Shown here: positions 25,649-32,954 of the stretch, piece by piece
Layout: each line of letters starts with the position of its first letter
How positions within the stretch are numbered: position 1 is the first letter of the stretch
Origin: Pseudomonas sp. GD03858
Lineage (GTDB): Bacteria > Pseudomonadota > Gammaproteobacteria > Pseudomonadales > Pseudomonadaceae
Length of the DNA stretch: 36,894 bases
Direction: 5' to 3'
NCBI RefSeq assembly: GCF_029840925.1
Contig: NZ_JAOCDM010000045.1
Span: 1 to 36,894 of the forward strand
Translations under genes and position numbers: made by a program
Notes under the pieces: generated by a model
The model's input: the letters and a program-made list of their open reading frames with translations, nothing else
Databases searched by the model: none
What the model was told of the DNA's origin: nothing

Positions 25649-27041
25649 GATCCTCGCCGACAATATTCGCACCTACCTGAATCTGAAGGGCTTCGAGGTC
25701 TCGGTGTGCCATAGCGCCGAGCTGGCCCTCGAGCAGGTCAAGCGCATTCAGCCCGATGCCGTGCTGACCGACAACTCGCTGCCTGGCATGAGCGGGCATG
25801 AGCTGTTGCGGACCCTGGTGGCACAGGCGCCGGAGCTCAAGGTGATCATGATGACCGGCTACGGCAACGTCGAGGACGCGGTGCTGGCCATGAAAGAGGG
25901 CGCTTTTCACTATCTGACCAAGCCGGTGGTGCTGGCCGAGCTCAAGTTGATGCTGGACAAGGCCCTGGCTGCCGAGCGCATGGAGCGCACGCTGACCTTC
26001 TACCAGGAGCGCGAGGCGCAGAAGTCGGGGATGCAGGCGCTGATCGGCGAGTCGCCGGTGATGCTCGAGCTCAAGCACACGCTCAGGCAGTTGCTCGACG
26101 CCGAGCGGCGCATGGCCAGCGACGACCTGCCGCCGGTGTTGATCGAGGGCGAGACCGGCACGGGCAAGGAACTGGTGGCCCGTGCCCTGCATTTCGATGG
26201 CAGCCGGGCCAAGGGGCCGTTCATCGAGTTCAACTGTGCGTCGATTCCGGCCAACCTGCTGGAGGCCGAGCTGTTCGGGCACGAGAAGGGCGCGTTCACC
26301 GATGCCAAGGAGCGGCGTGTCGGCCTGGTCGAGGCGGCCGATGGCGGCACATTGTTCCTCGATGAAATCGGTGAAATGGACCTGGTACTGCAGGCCAAGC
26401 TGCTCAAACTCCTGGAGGACCGCTGCATCCGCCGCATCGGCGCGGTCAAGGAACGCAAGGTGGACTTGCGGGTGATCAGTGCCACCAACTGCAACCTGGA
26501 ACAGATGGTCCAGCAGGGCAAGTTCCGCCGAGACCTGTTCTTCCGCCTGCGCATCATCGCGCTGAAGGTCCCGCGGCTGTATGCTCGCGGCCAGGACATC
26601 CTGCGTCTTGCCCGGCATTTCCTGGCGCACCATGGGCGCCGCTATGGCAAGCCGAACCTGCGCTTCTCGACCGAGGCCGAGGCCTTGATGCTTGGGTATG
26701 GCTGGCCAGGCAATGTGCGCGAATTGCGCAACATGCTGGAGCAGACCGTGCTGCTGGCCCCCAGCGAGGTGATTGGCGCGCATCAGTTGAACCTGTGCAT
26801 GACCCTGGTCGACGAGCCCATGGCGCAGCCGTCGACCATTGCCGTTCTCGATGCGCATCGCCACGAATCGGAGCTTTCCGGCAGCCTGCCGGACATGGAG
26901 CGCGACATGGTCTGCCGCACGCTCGATCGCACCGACTGGAATGTCACCAAGTCGGCGCGGCTGCTGGGTCTGTCGCGGGACATGCTGCGCTACAAGATCG
27001 AGAAGCTGGGGCTGAGCAGGCCGGACAAACGGCAGTGGTGA
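25614..27041 (+). CDS. NtrC-family response regulator with GAFTDA loop
   Basis: This is a 475-residue transcription activator of sigma-54 RNA polymerase. The receiver domain (1-120) has acidic residues at 10-11, phospho-acceptor Asp53 (LTDNSLPG), MMTGY and LTKP. The AAA+ domain (about 140-380) has Walker A GETGTGKE (179-186), Walker B GGTLFLDE (244-251) and an arginine-finger region FRRDLFFRLRI. The sigma-54 contact loop reads GAFTDA (226-231) instead of the consensus GAFTGA. The C-terminus has a Fis-type helix-turn-helix (DWNVTKSARLLGLSRDMLRYKIEKLGL). The ATG lies within the end of kinase 2 and follows GGGAGGGG. It is the likely partner of both kinases; target genes are unknown. The Gly-to-Asp change may alter activity but also occurs in some natural activators. 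Confidence 0.9.
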   Translation: MERSILVVEDDEILADNIRTYLNLKGFEVSVCHSAELALEQVKRIQPDAVLTDNSLPGMSGHELLRTLVAQAPELKVIMMTGYGNVEDAVLAMKEGAFHYLTKPVVLAELKLMLDKALAAERMERTLTFYQEREAQKSGMQALIGESPVMLELKHTLRQLLDAERRMASDDLPPVLIEGETGTGKELVARALHFDGSRAKGPFIEFNCASIPANLLEAELFGHEKGAFTDAKERRVGLVEAADGGTLFLDEIGEMDLVLQAKLLKLLEDRCIRRIGAVKERKVDLRVISATNCNLEQMVQQGKFRRDLFFRLRIIALKVPRLYARGQDILRLARHFLAHHGRRYGKPNLRFSTEAEALMLGYGWPGNVRELRNMLEQTVLLAPSEVIGAHQLNLCMTLVDEPMAQPSTIAVLDAHRHESELSGSLPDMERDMVCRTLDRTDWNVTKSARLLGLSRDMLRYKIEKLGLSRPDKRQW

Positions 27042-27057
27042 GTAGCGGCGCGATCCC

Positions 27058-27174
27058 TGTAGGAGCGGCCTTGTGTCGCGAAAGGGCTGCGCAGCAGCCC
27101 CGGGATTTCAGCATTGATGCAAAGATTGTAAGGGCCGCTTCGCGACCCTTTCGCGACACAAGGCCGCTCCTACA
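27058..27174. repeat. REP pair, perfect 29-base inverted repeat
   Basis: The 29 bases at 27058-27086 (beginning TGTAGGAGCGGCCTTGTGTC) are the exact reverse complement of 27146-27174. This is the P. putida-type REP with a TCGCGACACAAGGCCGCTCC core in head-to-head orientation. It lies between the ends of the response regulator gene and the small secreted-protein gene and may protect or terminate both messages. Confidence 0.85.
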
Positions 27175-27186
27175 AGGGGTGTGCGC

Positions 27187-27486
27187 TCAAGGTTTCCCGG
27201 TGTTTCCTGACCCGTCACCCTCACGCCCCATGCCCTCCGAGCCACTGTCGCCCATCCCCGGCAGATCGCGAGCATCGTTCTGCTCGGCAGGCGCGCGTTG
27301 CGGGTCATTGCCCTTGATCCTCGGGTCCGTATCCCGTGGCATGGGCTTCTCGATCGGATTGAGGGTGCTGTCGACGCCCGGCTGTGGCGCCGGATTGTGC
27401 GGATCGTCGGGATAGGTGGTGCCGGTGCCCACGGCCAAGGCCAGGGGCGAGGCGAGCAGGGCGGCCAGGAGGAAGGCGTGTTTCAT
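27187..27486 (-). CDS. Small secreted Pro/Gly/Asp-rich protein
   Basis: The 99-residue product has a clear Sec signal peptide (MKHAFLLAALLASPLALA, cleavage near residue 18). The mature part is low in hydrophobics and rich in Pro, Asp, Gly and Asn, with TYPDDPHNPAPQPGVDSTLNP, PRDTDPRIKGNDPQ and a Gly/Ser/Asp tail. It is therefore probably disordered in the periplasm. There are no cysteines or recognised domains. GGAG lies 8 bases before the ATG. It is downstream of gntT on the same strand with a gap of about 105 bases; a functional link to gluconate uptake is not supported. Confidence 0.7.
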   Translation of the reverse strand: MKHAFLLAALLASPLALAVGTGTTYPDDPHNPAPQPGVDSTLNPIEKPMPRDTDPRIKGNDPQRAPAEQNDARDLPGMGDSGSEGMGREGDGSGNTGKP

Positions 27487-27515
27487 CGGGCAGGCTCCTT
27501 TGCGACGGAGAAAGC

Positions 27516-27535
27516 GGCCCTGCCAGCGCAGGGCC
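27516..27535 (-). terminator. Possible terminator after gntT
   Basis: The stem GGCCCTG (27516-27522)/CAGGGCC (27529-27535) has a 6-base loop and, read on the minus strand, is followed by GCTTTCTCC. It lies between the gntT stop and the next gene. The T-run is weak, so termination may be partial. Confidence 0.4.
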
Positions 27536-27591
27536 TCTGTCTCACTTGGGCCTGGACCCCGTCAGCAAGGTGCCATTGCGGCGATCAACGG

Positions 27592-28944
27592 TCACACCAC
27601 CAGCGACAGCAGCATGATGAAGATGATGCCGACCACCGAAAGGATGGTTTCCATCATGCTCCAGGTCTTGAAGGTTTCCGCCACGGTCATGTTGAAGTAC
27701 TGCTTGACCAGCCAGAAACCGGCGTCGTTGACGTGGGACAGGATCAGCGAGCCGGCGCCGGTGGCCAGCACCAGCAGCTCGCGGTTCACCCCGGGCACCA
27801 GGTCGATCACCGGTGCGACGATGCCGGCGCCGGTGATGGTGGCCACGGTCGCCGAACCGGTGGCGATGCGGATCACCGCCGCCACCAGCCAGGCCAGCAG
27901 GATCGGCGAGATCTCGGCCTGTACCGCCATCTGCCCGATCACGTTGCCGACGCCGGTGTCCACCAGCATCTGCTTGAAGCCACCGCCGGCACCGACGATC
28001 AGCACGATGGCGGCGGTGGGCGCCAGGCTCTGGTCGAGCATCTTCATGATCTGCTGGCGGCTGAAACCGCGCGCCGAACCGAAGGTGTAGAAGGCCAGCA
28101 GCAGGGCGGCGAGCAGGGCGGTGATCGGGTGGCCGATCAGGTCCATCCACTGACGCACGATATGCTCGGCGGGCAGCACCACGTCGGCGAAGGTCTTGAG
28201 CAGCATCAGCGCCACCGGCAGCAGCACGGTGACCAGGGTCACGGTGAAGCTCGGCAGGTTTTGCTGGTTGGTTTCACGGGCGATCTGGTCCATCAGCTCC
28301 TGGGACGGATTGCCCGGGATATAGCGCGAGATGAAATTGCCGAACAGCGGCCCGGCGATTACCGCCGTCGGCAGCGCCACCAGCAGGCCGTAGAAAATGG
28401 TCTTGCCGATGTCGGCGTGGAAGATGCCGATCGCCAGCAGCGGCCCCGGGTGTGGCGGTACCAGGCCGTGCACCACCGACAGGCCGGCCAGCAACGGGAT
28501 GCCGATCTTCACCAGCGACACGCCCGAGCGACGAGCGACGATGAACACCAGCGGGATCAGCAGCACGAAGCCGATCTCGAAGAACAGCGGGATCCCCACC
28601 AGGAAGGCGGCAAACATCATCGCCCAGTGCACCTTCTGCTTGCCGAAGGCGCGGATCAGGGTCTGGGCAATCTGGTCGGCGCCGCCGGAGTCGGCCATCA
28701 GCTTGCCGAGCATGGTGCCCAGGGCCAGGACGATGCCGACGAAGCCCAGCACGCCGCCGAAGCCGTCCTGGAACGATTTCATCACCTTGGCCACCGGCAT
28801 GCCGGAGGTCAGGCCGAGAAAGCCCGCGGCCAGGGTAAGGGCGACGAAGGGGTGAACCTTGAAGTGGGTGATCAGCAGGATGAGCCCGACGATGGTGACC
28901 AGTGCGTCGAGTAGCAGAAAGGTATCGGTAGCCAGTCCGAACAT
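27592..28944 (-). CDS. gntT: Gluconate:H+ symporter GntT (GntP family)
   Basis: This is an inner-membrane permease of 450 residues that imports D-gluconate with protons. It has about 12-14 hydrophobic segments and conserved GntP stretches: LITHFKVHPFVALTLAAGFLGL near the start, SFQDGFGGVLGFVGIVLALGTMLG, IGIPLLAGLSVVHGLVPPHPGPL, GAGGGFKQMLVDTGVG, ATGSATVATITGAGI and LSHVNDAGFWLVKQYF. GAGG lies 10 bases before the ATG at 28944. It is the second gene after gntK; the 119-base gap contains an AGACAGCGCTGTCT operator, so it probably also has its own GntR-controlled promoter. Confidence 0.94.
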   Translation of the reverse strand: MFGLATDTFLLLDALVTIVGLILLITHFKVHPFVALTLAAGFLGLTSGMPVAKVMKSFQDGFGGVLGFVGIVLALGTMLGKLMADSGGADQIAQTLIRAFGKQKVHWAMMFAAFLVGIPLFFEIGFVLLIPLVFIVARRSGVSLVKIGIPLLAGLSVVHGLVPPHPGPLLAIGIFHADIGKTIFYGLLVALPTAVIAGPLFGNFISRYIPGNPSQELMDQIARETNQQNLPSFTVTLVTVLLPVALMLLKTFADVVLPAEHIVRQWMDLIGHPITALLAALLLAFYTFGSARGFSRQQIMKMLDQSLAPTAAIVLIVGAGGGFKQMLVDTGVGNVIGQMAVQAEISPILLAWLVAAVIRIATGSATVATITGAGIVAPVIDLVPGVNRELLVLATGAGSLILSHVNDAGFWLVKQYFNMTVAETFKTWSMMETILSVVGIIFIMLLSLVV

Positions 28945-29024
28945 GGTTCGTGAACCTCGGTCTTTTCGTTTCGTTGTTGTTTTGGTGTCGCGTGTCTTGC
29001 GTCATTGGCCATCAGAGGCTTGGG

Positions 29025-29038
29025 AGACAGCGCTGTCT
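29025..29038. promoter_or_regulatory. GntR operator ahead of gntT
   Basis: AGACAGCGCTGTCT is a perfect 14-base palindrome in the gntK-gntT gap. On the minus strand the sequence ACCAAAGACAGCGCT follows the AC-N2-AAG-N-(T/C)AGCGCT pattern that I recall for P. aeruginosa GntR. It is one of three related sites in this cluster. Confidence 0.75.
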
Positions 29039-29063
29039 TTGGTGAGCTGGAAAAACCGCCGGG

Positions 29064-29603
29064 TCAGGCAGTCCGCGCCAGCGCCTGCTCACCGTTGGGC
29101 TTTAGCCATTGATGCACGTCCTCGGCCAGCATCGCGAGCGGGCGGGTGGCGTCCAGGGCCAGGGTCAGGGGCTCTCCGTGCGGCGCTTCCAGCGCGGCGA
29201 ACTGGCTGTCGATCAGGCTGGCCGGCATGAAGTGGCCGGGGCGGGCGAGCACGCGCTTCTCGGCTTCCTGCGGGGTCAGTTCGAGGAACACGAAGCACAG
29301 CTCGGACACGGCCTGGCGCAGGGTGTCGCGATAGCGGCGCTTGAGGGCCGAGCAGGTGAGGATGGGGCGTTCGCCTGCGGCGAGGGTGGCCTGCAGTTCC
29401 TGGCCAAGCAGTACCAGCCAGCCGGCACGGTCGTCGTCGTCCAGGGGAATGCCGGCACTCATCTTGGCGATGTTCGCGGCAGGGTGAAAGGCATCGCCTT
29501 CGATCAGGCGGCCGCCGCTGCGGGTGGCGATGGCGGCGCCGACGCTGCTCTTGCCGCAGCCGGCCACGCCCATGACCACGATCGCGGACAGGGAAGGGTT
29601 CAT
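29064..29603 (-). CDS. gntK: Gluconokinase GntK
   Basis: GntK phosphorylates gluconate to 6-phosphogluconate, which feeds the Entner-Doudoroff pathway. The 179-residue cytoplasmic protein is of normal length. It has the P-loop MGVAGCGKSSVG (residues 11-22), the substrate-binding region IEGDAFHPAANIAKMSAGIPLDDDDRAGWL, CSALKRRYRDTLR, and ARPGHFMPASLIDSQFAALE. A strong AGGAGG lies about 6 bases before the ATG. It is the first gene of the gntK-gntT unit and is read divergently from gntR across a region with two operators. Confidence 0.95.
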   Translation of the reverse strand: MNPSLSAIVVMGVAGCGKSSVGAAIATRSGGRLIEGDAFHPAANIAKMSAGIPLDDDDRAGWLVLLGQELQATLAAGERPILTCSALKRRYRDTLRQAVSELCFVFLELTPQEAEKRVLARPGHFMPASLIDSQFAALEAPHGEPLTLALDATRPLAMLAEDVHQWLKPNGEQALARTA

Positions 29604-29622
29604 CTGTACCTCCTGCTGGGTG

Positions 29623-29636
29623 AGATAGCGCTGTCT
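29623..29636. promoter_or_regulatory. GntR operator ahead of gntK
   Basis: AGATAGCGCTGTCT differs from the perfect palindrome at 29025 by one base. It lies 20 bases before the gntK start codon, where a bound repressor would block transcription or its initiation. Confidence 0.75.
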
Positions 29637-29752
29637 TGGTCAAGGCGGACCAAACACGACAACGCGACCCTCCCGGGTTTTATTGATCTTGTCTTTGGCA
29701 GTATGGACGCTGAACGCATGCCTGCTACCAAGATTGCATTGCCTGCATTCAG

Positions 29753-29766
29753 AGACAGCGCTACCT
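29753..29766. promoter_or_regulatory. GntR operator ahead of gntR
   Basis: AGACAGCGCTACCT is a third, less symmetric copy, about 46 bases before the gntR ATG. It suggests autoregulation and shared control of the divergent gntR/gntK promoters. Confidence 0.65.
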
Positions 29767-29811
29767 TAGTGACCGTTCCCCATTCCTGCAAGCAGTAAAA
29801 TTACAACACTC

Positions 29812-30831
29812 ATGTCTCGTACTGGCTCGCGTACCACTGGTCGTCCCACTCTGGCGGAAGTCGCCAGGCTTTCCGGGGTTTCCCCCATCACCGCCTCCCG
29901 CGCCCTGCGCGGGGTCAGCACGGTCGCGCCCGAGCTGGTGGAAAAGGTCCTGGCCGCGGCGTCCAGCCTCGGCTATGTCGCCAACCCGGCGGCCCGCGCC
30001 CTGGCTTCGGCGCGCAGCCAGTCGGTGGTGGTGCTGATTCCGTCGCTGTCCAACCAGCTGTTCATCGACACCCTCGAAGCGATCCATGAGGTGATGCGGC
30101 CGCGTGGGCTGGAAGTGCTGATCGGCAACTATCACTACGATATCGCCGAGGAGGAGAACCTGATCCGCAATTACCTGGCCTATCAGCCGTGCGGGATGTT
30201 GCTCACCGGCTTTGAGCGCAGCGAAGGCGCGCGCAAGATGCTCGCGGCCAGCCAGGTGCCGTGCGTGCACATGATGGAGCTGGGCGGGGCGACAGGCGCG
30301 TTGTCGGTGGGCTTCTCCCAGCACGAGGCCGGGCGCGCCGCGGCGCGGCACCTGATCGAGCGCGGGCGGCGGCGCCTGGGGTTCATCGCGGCGCAGCTCG
30401 ACCCGAGGGTGATGCAGCGTGCCGAAGGCTTCCGCCAGGCGCTGGCCGAAGCCGGGCTGCAGGCGCCCGAGCTGGAGGTGCTGGATCCGCAGCCGTCTTC
30501 CATTGGCCTGGGCGGCGTGCTGTTCAGTCGGTTGCTGGCGCGGGCGCCGGATGTCGATGGCATCTTCTTCTGCAACGATGACCTGGCGCAGGGGGCGGTG
30601 CTGCAGGCGCTGCGCGAGGGGGTCGAAGTACCACGCCAGGTGGCCATGGTCGGGTTCAATGATCTGCCGGGGTCGGCGCACATGGTGCCGCGGTTGACGT
30701 CCATTCGCACGCCGCGGGCGGCGGTCGGGCGAGGGGCGGCGCAGGCTTTGCTGGCGATGCTCGACGGCAAGCGGGTGGCTGAGGAGCAGCAGGACCTGGG
30801 GTTCGAGCTGATGGTGCGCGAGAGTTCCTGA
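29812..30831 (+). CDS. gntR: GntR, LacI-family gluconate repressor
   Basis: This 339-residue transcription factor represses gluconate genes and is released by gluconate or 6-phosphogluconate. The N-terminal LacI helix-turn-helix is GRPTLAEVARLSGVSPITASRALRG, with the hinge helix VANPAARALASARS. The effector domain begins VVVLIPSLSNQLFIDTLEAIHEV and ends with GFNDLPGSAHMVPRLTSIRTPRAAVGR. Note that the name refers to the E. coli gluconate repressor, a LacI-type protein, not to the GntR superfamily. The ATG at 29812 has no good ribosome-binding site. Divergent from gntK, with operators in the shared 208-base region. Confidence 0.92.
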   Translation: MSRTGSRTTGRPTLAEVARLSGVSPITASRALRGVSTVAPELVEKVLAAASSLGYVANPAARALASARSQSVVVLIPSLSNQLFIDTLEAIHEVMRPRGLEVLIGNYHYDIAEEENLIRNYLAYQPCGMLLTGFERSEGARKMLAASQVPCVHMMELGGATGALSVGFSQHEAGRAAARHLIERGRRRLGFIAAQLDPRVMQRAEGFRQALAEAGLQAPELEVLDPQPSSIGLGGVLFSRLLARAPDVDGIFFCNDDLAQGAVLQALREGVEVPRQVAMVGFNDLPGSAHMVPRLTSIRTPRAAVGRGAAQALLAMLDGKRVAEEQQDLGFELMVRESS

Positions 30832-30930
30832 GGCTTCACGCTCCCGCCCTGCGCGCGAAAGGGCCAGAACAATCAACATCGCCTGCGAATCCGCATGAAA
30901 AATCAAAACCGGCATTCTCGAACCTGAAGC

Positions 30931-30970
30931 AAAAAGGAACCGCAGTGCCAGGGAGAGCCAACACCGCGGT
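30931..30970 (-). terminator. Rho-independent terminator of the curli operon
   Basis: On the minus strand ACCGCGGTG pairs with CACTGCGGT (30962-30970 with 30939-30947, one mismatch) around a 14-base loop, followed by TCC and TTTTT (30931-30935). It lies 20 bases after the end of the csgA-like gene. Confidence 0.7.
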
Positions 30971-30990
30971 CCAAGGGGGGAGGGAGAACC

Positions 30991-32436
30991 TCACTGCTGG
31001 GTAACGGTCGCCATGTTGGCATTGCCGTACTGGGTGATGGTGGCCGTCTGGCTGGCTCCGCTCTGGTCGACAAACGCCTGGTTGGCGTTGCCGGCCTGGG
31101 TCACGTAGGCGAGGTTGACGCCGTCGGTCTGCTTGATGGTGGCTTCGTTGCCGTAGCCGTGCAGCTGGTAGGTGTAGCTCTGGTTGCCACTGCCGGACTG
31201 TTCGACGGTGATGCTGCCACCACTGCCGGCGGCCAGGCCTTCGGCGTAGTTGGCGGTGCCGCGCTGATCGGCGATGAGCAGGTTGTCGTTGCCATTCTGT
31301 TCGAAGTACAGCTCGTTGTTGCTGTCTACCTGATGCGTCTCCATCTTGTTGAAGAGGCCTTTCTGGTTCAGCCGGGCAACCTGGCTGTTGCCTTCCTGGG
31401 TGATGTTGACGCTGTTGCCGTGGCCGTTCTGGTTGATCTCGGCACGCTGGTTGGCGCCGAACTGCCCACCGGATTTCTCGCCCTTCCAGTTGCTGGCCAT
31501 GATCTTGTTGGCATTGCCCACGGTGCTGATGGTCAGGCTATGGTTGTCGCCGGTCTGGTAGGTGAAGTGCAGGTTCTTGTTGCCGTCCTGCGAGATGCTG
31601 GTCACCGACTGGTTGCTCTCGAACTGGTCCGACCAACTGGCGTTGCCGTTGCCTCTCTGGTTCAGGTTGGCGCTGTTGTTCTGGCCGAAGCTCTGGTCGA
31701 TGTAACCCTCGTTGAGCTGACCATTCTGCTGGACGCTGGCCTGGCTGGCGGTCTGGTTGTCCTGCCAGACTTCCACCGAATGGCCGGTGCCGTACTGGTT
31801 GATGCCGATGGTGCCGCCCAGCCCGTCGCGCTGGTCGCCATAGGCCCAGTTCTGCTTGCCCTCCTGGTAGATGGCGATATCGCCGTCGCGGTGGGTCATG
31901 TGCTCGGCGGCGGCCTGGTTGTCGGTGCCCAGCTGCATGATCACGCTCTTGTTGTTGCTGCCGCCGAACAACTGCTCGACGGTGGCGCTGTTGCCGAAGC
32001 CCGACTGTAGCGTGGTGGCCTTGCTGCCGGTCTGGGTGTCCTGCCAGATGATCGAGCGGTTGCCGGCACCGGCCTGGGTCTGCAATGCCTCGTTGTTCTC
32101 GCCCACCGACTGGCTGGCGAACGCGTCGTTCAGTTCGCCACCCGCGTGCTGGGTGATCTGGCTGCCGTTTTCATACAGTTGCTCGGCGTAGCCGGCGTTG
32201 AACGAGCCGGTGGCGCTCTGCTGGATGTGGCTGGTGCTGTTGTCCTGCACGGCCATGTGGTTGTGGTCATGGCCGGCCTGGTTCTGCGTGGCCGAGGCGA
32301 ACGGCGCCAGGGTCTGCTTGACCTCGGCGATGTTCTGGGCGCCCTGTTGGGTCTGGGTCGAGGTGCTGTCGTCGGCCATGGCCTGGCCGGCAAGGGCCAG
32401 GACAATGGCGGCGCTCAGGGGGGCGAGCTTGTGCAT
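30991..32436 (-). CDS. csgA: Very long CsgA-like major curlin
   Basis: This is a secreted amyloid subunit of extracellular curli fibres, 481 residues. The signal peptide is MHKLAPLSAAIVLALAGQAMA. The rest is almost entirely curlin-type repeats of about 20-23 residues built on Q-x-G-x-x-N-x-A/S-x-x-x-Q, for example NQRGNGNASWSDQ, NQNGHGNSVNITQEGNSQVA and TQYGNANMATVTQQ at the end. I count very roughly twenty repeats, against five in E. coli CsgA (about 150 residues). Gln, Asn and Gly dominate; there are no cysteines. An unusual His-rich patch, HDHNH, sits at 56-60 before the repeats. GGAGG lies 7 bases before the ATG. It is the last gene of the operon, 30 bases after the CsgB-like gene. The secretion genes csgEFG are not in the window. 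Confidence 0.85.
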   Translation of the reverse strand: MHKLAPLSAAIVLALAGQAMADDSTSTQTQQGAQNIAEVKQTLAPFASATQNQAGHDHNHMAVQDNSTSHIQQSATGSFNAGYAEQLYENGSQITQHAGGELNDAFASQSVGENNEALQTQAGAGNRSIIWQDTQTGSKATTLQSGFGNSATVEQLFGGSNNKSVIMQLGTDNQAAAEHMTHRDGDIAIYQEGKQNWAYGDQRDGLGGTIGINQYGTGHSVEVWQDNQTASQASVQQNGQLNEGYIDQSFGQNNSANLNQRGNGNASWSDQFESNQSVTSISQDGNKNLHFTYQTGDNHSLTISTVGNANKIMASNWKGEKSGGQFGANQRAEINQNGHGNSVNITQEGNSQVARLNQKGLFNKMETHQVDSNNELYFEQNGNDNLLIADQRGTANYAEGLAAGSGGSITVEQSGSGNQSYTYQLHGYGNEATIKQTDGVNLAYVTQAGNANQAFVDQSGASQTATITQYGNANMATVTQQ

Positions 32437-32466
32437 GGTGGTGCCTCCAGGTTTGTCGGTACGGGT

Positions 32467-32937
32467 CTAGCGATACTGGGTGATATGGACTTGCTGGCCA
32501 TTGCCGGCCTGGGTCACGGAGCTGTTGAGCCCCGTGCCGCGCTGGTCGATGGTGGCGTTGTTCAGGTTGCCGAGCTGCTCGATGGTGGCGCTGTTGCCGC
32601 TGCCGGCCTGCCGGATCGTCGCGTTGTTGCCATAGCCCTGCTGGCTGATCGCGGCCATCAGGTCGCTGCCTTCCTGCAGGATGTAAGCCTCCTGCGCGCC
32701 CCCGGCCTGGACGATCCGACCCAACAGGGCCTGGCCGTTCTGGTCGAGGGCGGCGCGATTGCCCGTGCCTTGCTGCTCGATCACCGCCACCTGGCCATTG
32801 CCCGCCGGCAGCAGGCGCACCACAAGGGGCTCGCCCAGGTCGCTGCCGGCGGCGAGGTCGGCGTTGTCCATCAGGTCGTCGGCGCTGGCCTGGCCGATGA
32901 CGGCCAGGCACAGCAGCAGTGGATACAGGCGTTTCAT
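32467..32937 (-). CDS. csgB: CsgB-like minor curlin (nucleator)
   Basis: This 156-residue secreted protein has the size of E. coli CsgB, which anchors and nucleates curli at the outer membrane. The signal peptide is MKRLYPLLLCLAVIGQASA. After a short acidic start come about five curlin repeats, such as IEQQGTGNRAALDQNGQA, ISQQGYGNNATIRQAGSGNS and IEQLGNLNNATIDQRGTGLN. The last repeat ends QQVHITQYR with a terminal Arg; basic residues in the last repeat are typical of CsgB. GGGAGG lies 5-6 bases before the ATG. It sits directly before the csgA-like gene and 17 bases after the secreted paralogue B. The nucleator role is inferred from size and order. Confidence 0.82.
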   Translation of the reverse strand: MKRLYPLLLCLAVIGQASADDLMDNADLAAGSDLGEPLVVRLLPAGNGQVAVIEQQGTGNRAALDQNGQALLGRIVQAGGAQEAYILQEGSDLMAAISQQGYGNNATIRQAGSGNSATIEQLGNLNNATIDQRGTGLNSSVTQAGNGQQVHITQYR

Positions 32938-32954
32938 GGCGTCCTCCCGAGGCG

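Noticed and set aside
27298..28914. 538-codon plus-strand open frame opposite gntT
   Set aside because: Low-complexity His/Gln/Asp composition and no ribosome-binding site; it is the antisense shadow of a well-supported permease.
30991..32937. CRISPR-like or satellite DNA in the curlin genes
   Set aside because: The periodicity is at protein level with diverged DNA units, no constant spacer length and intact signal peptides; it is coding repeat.
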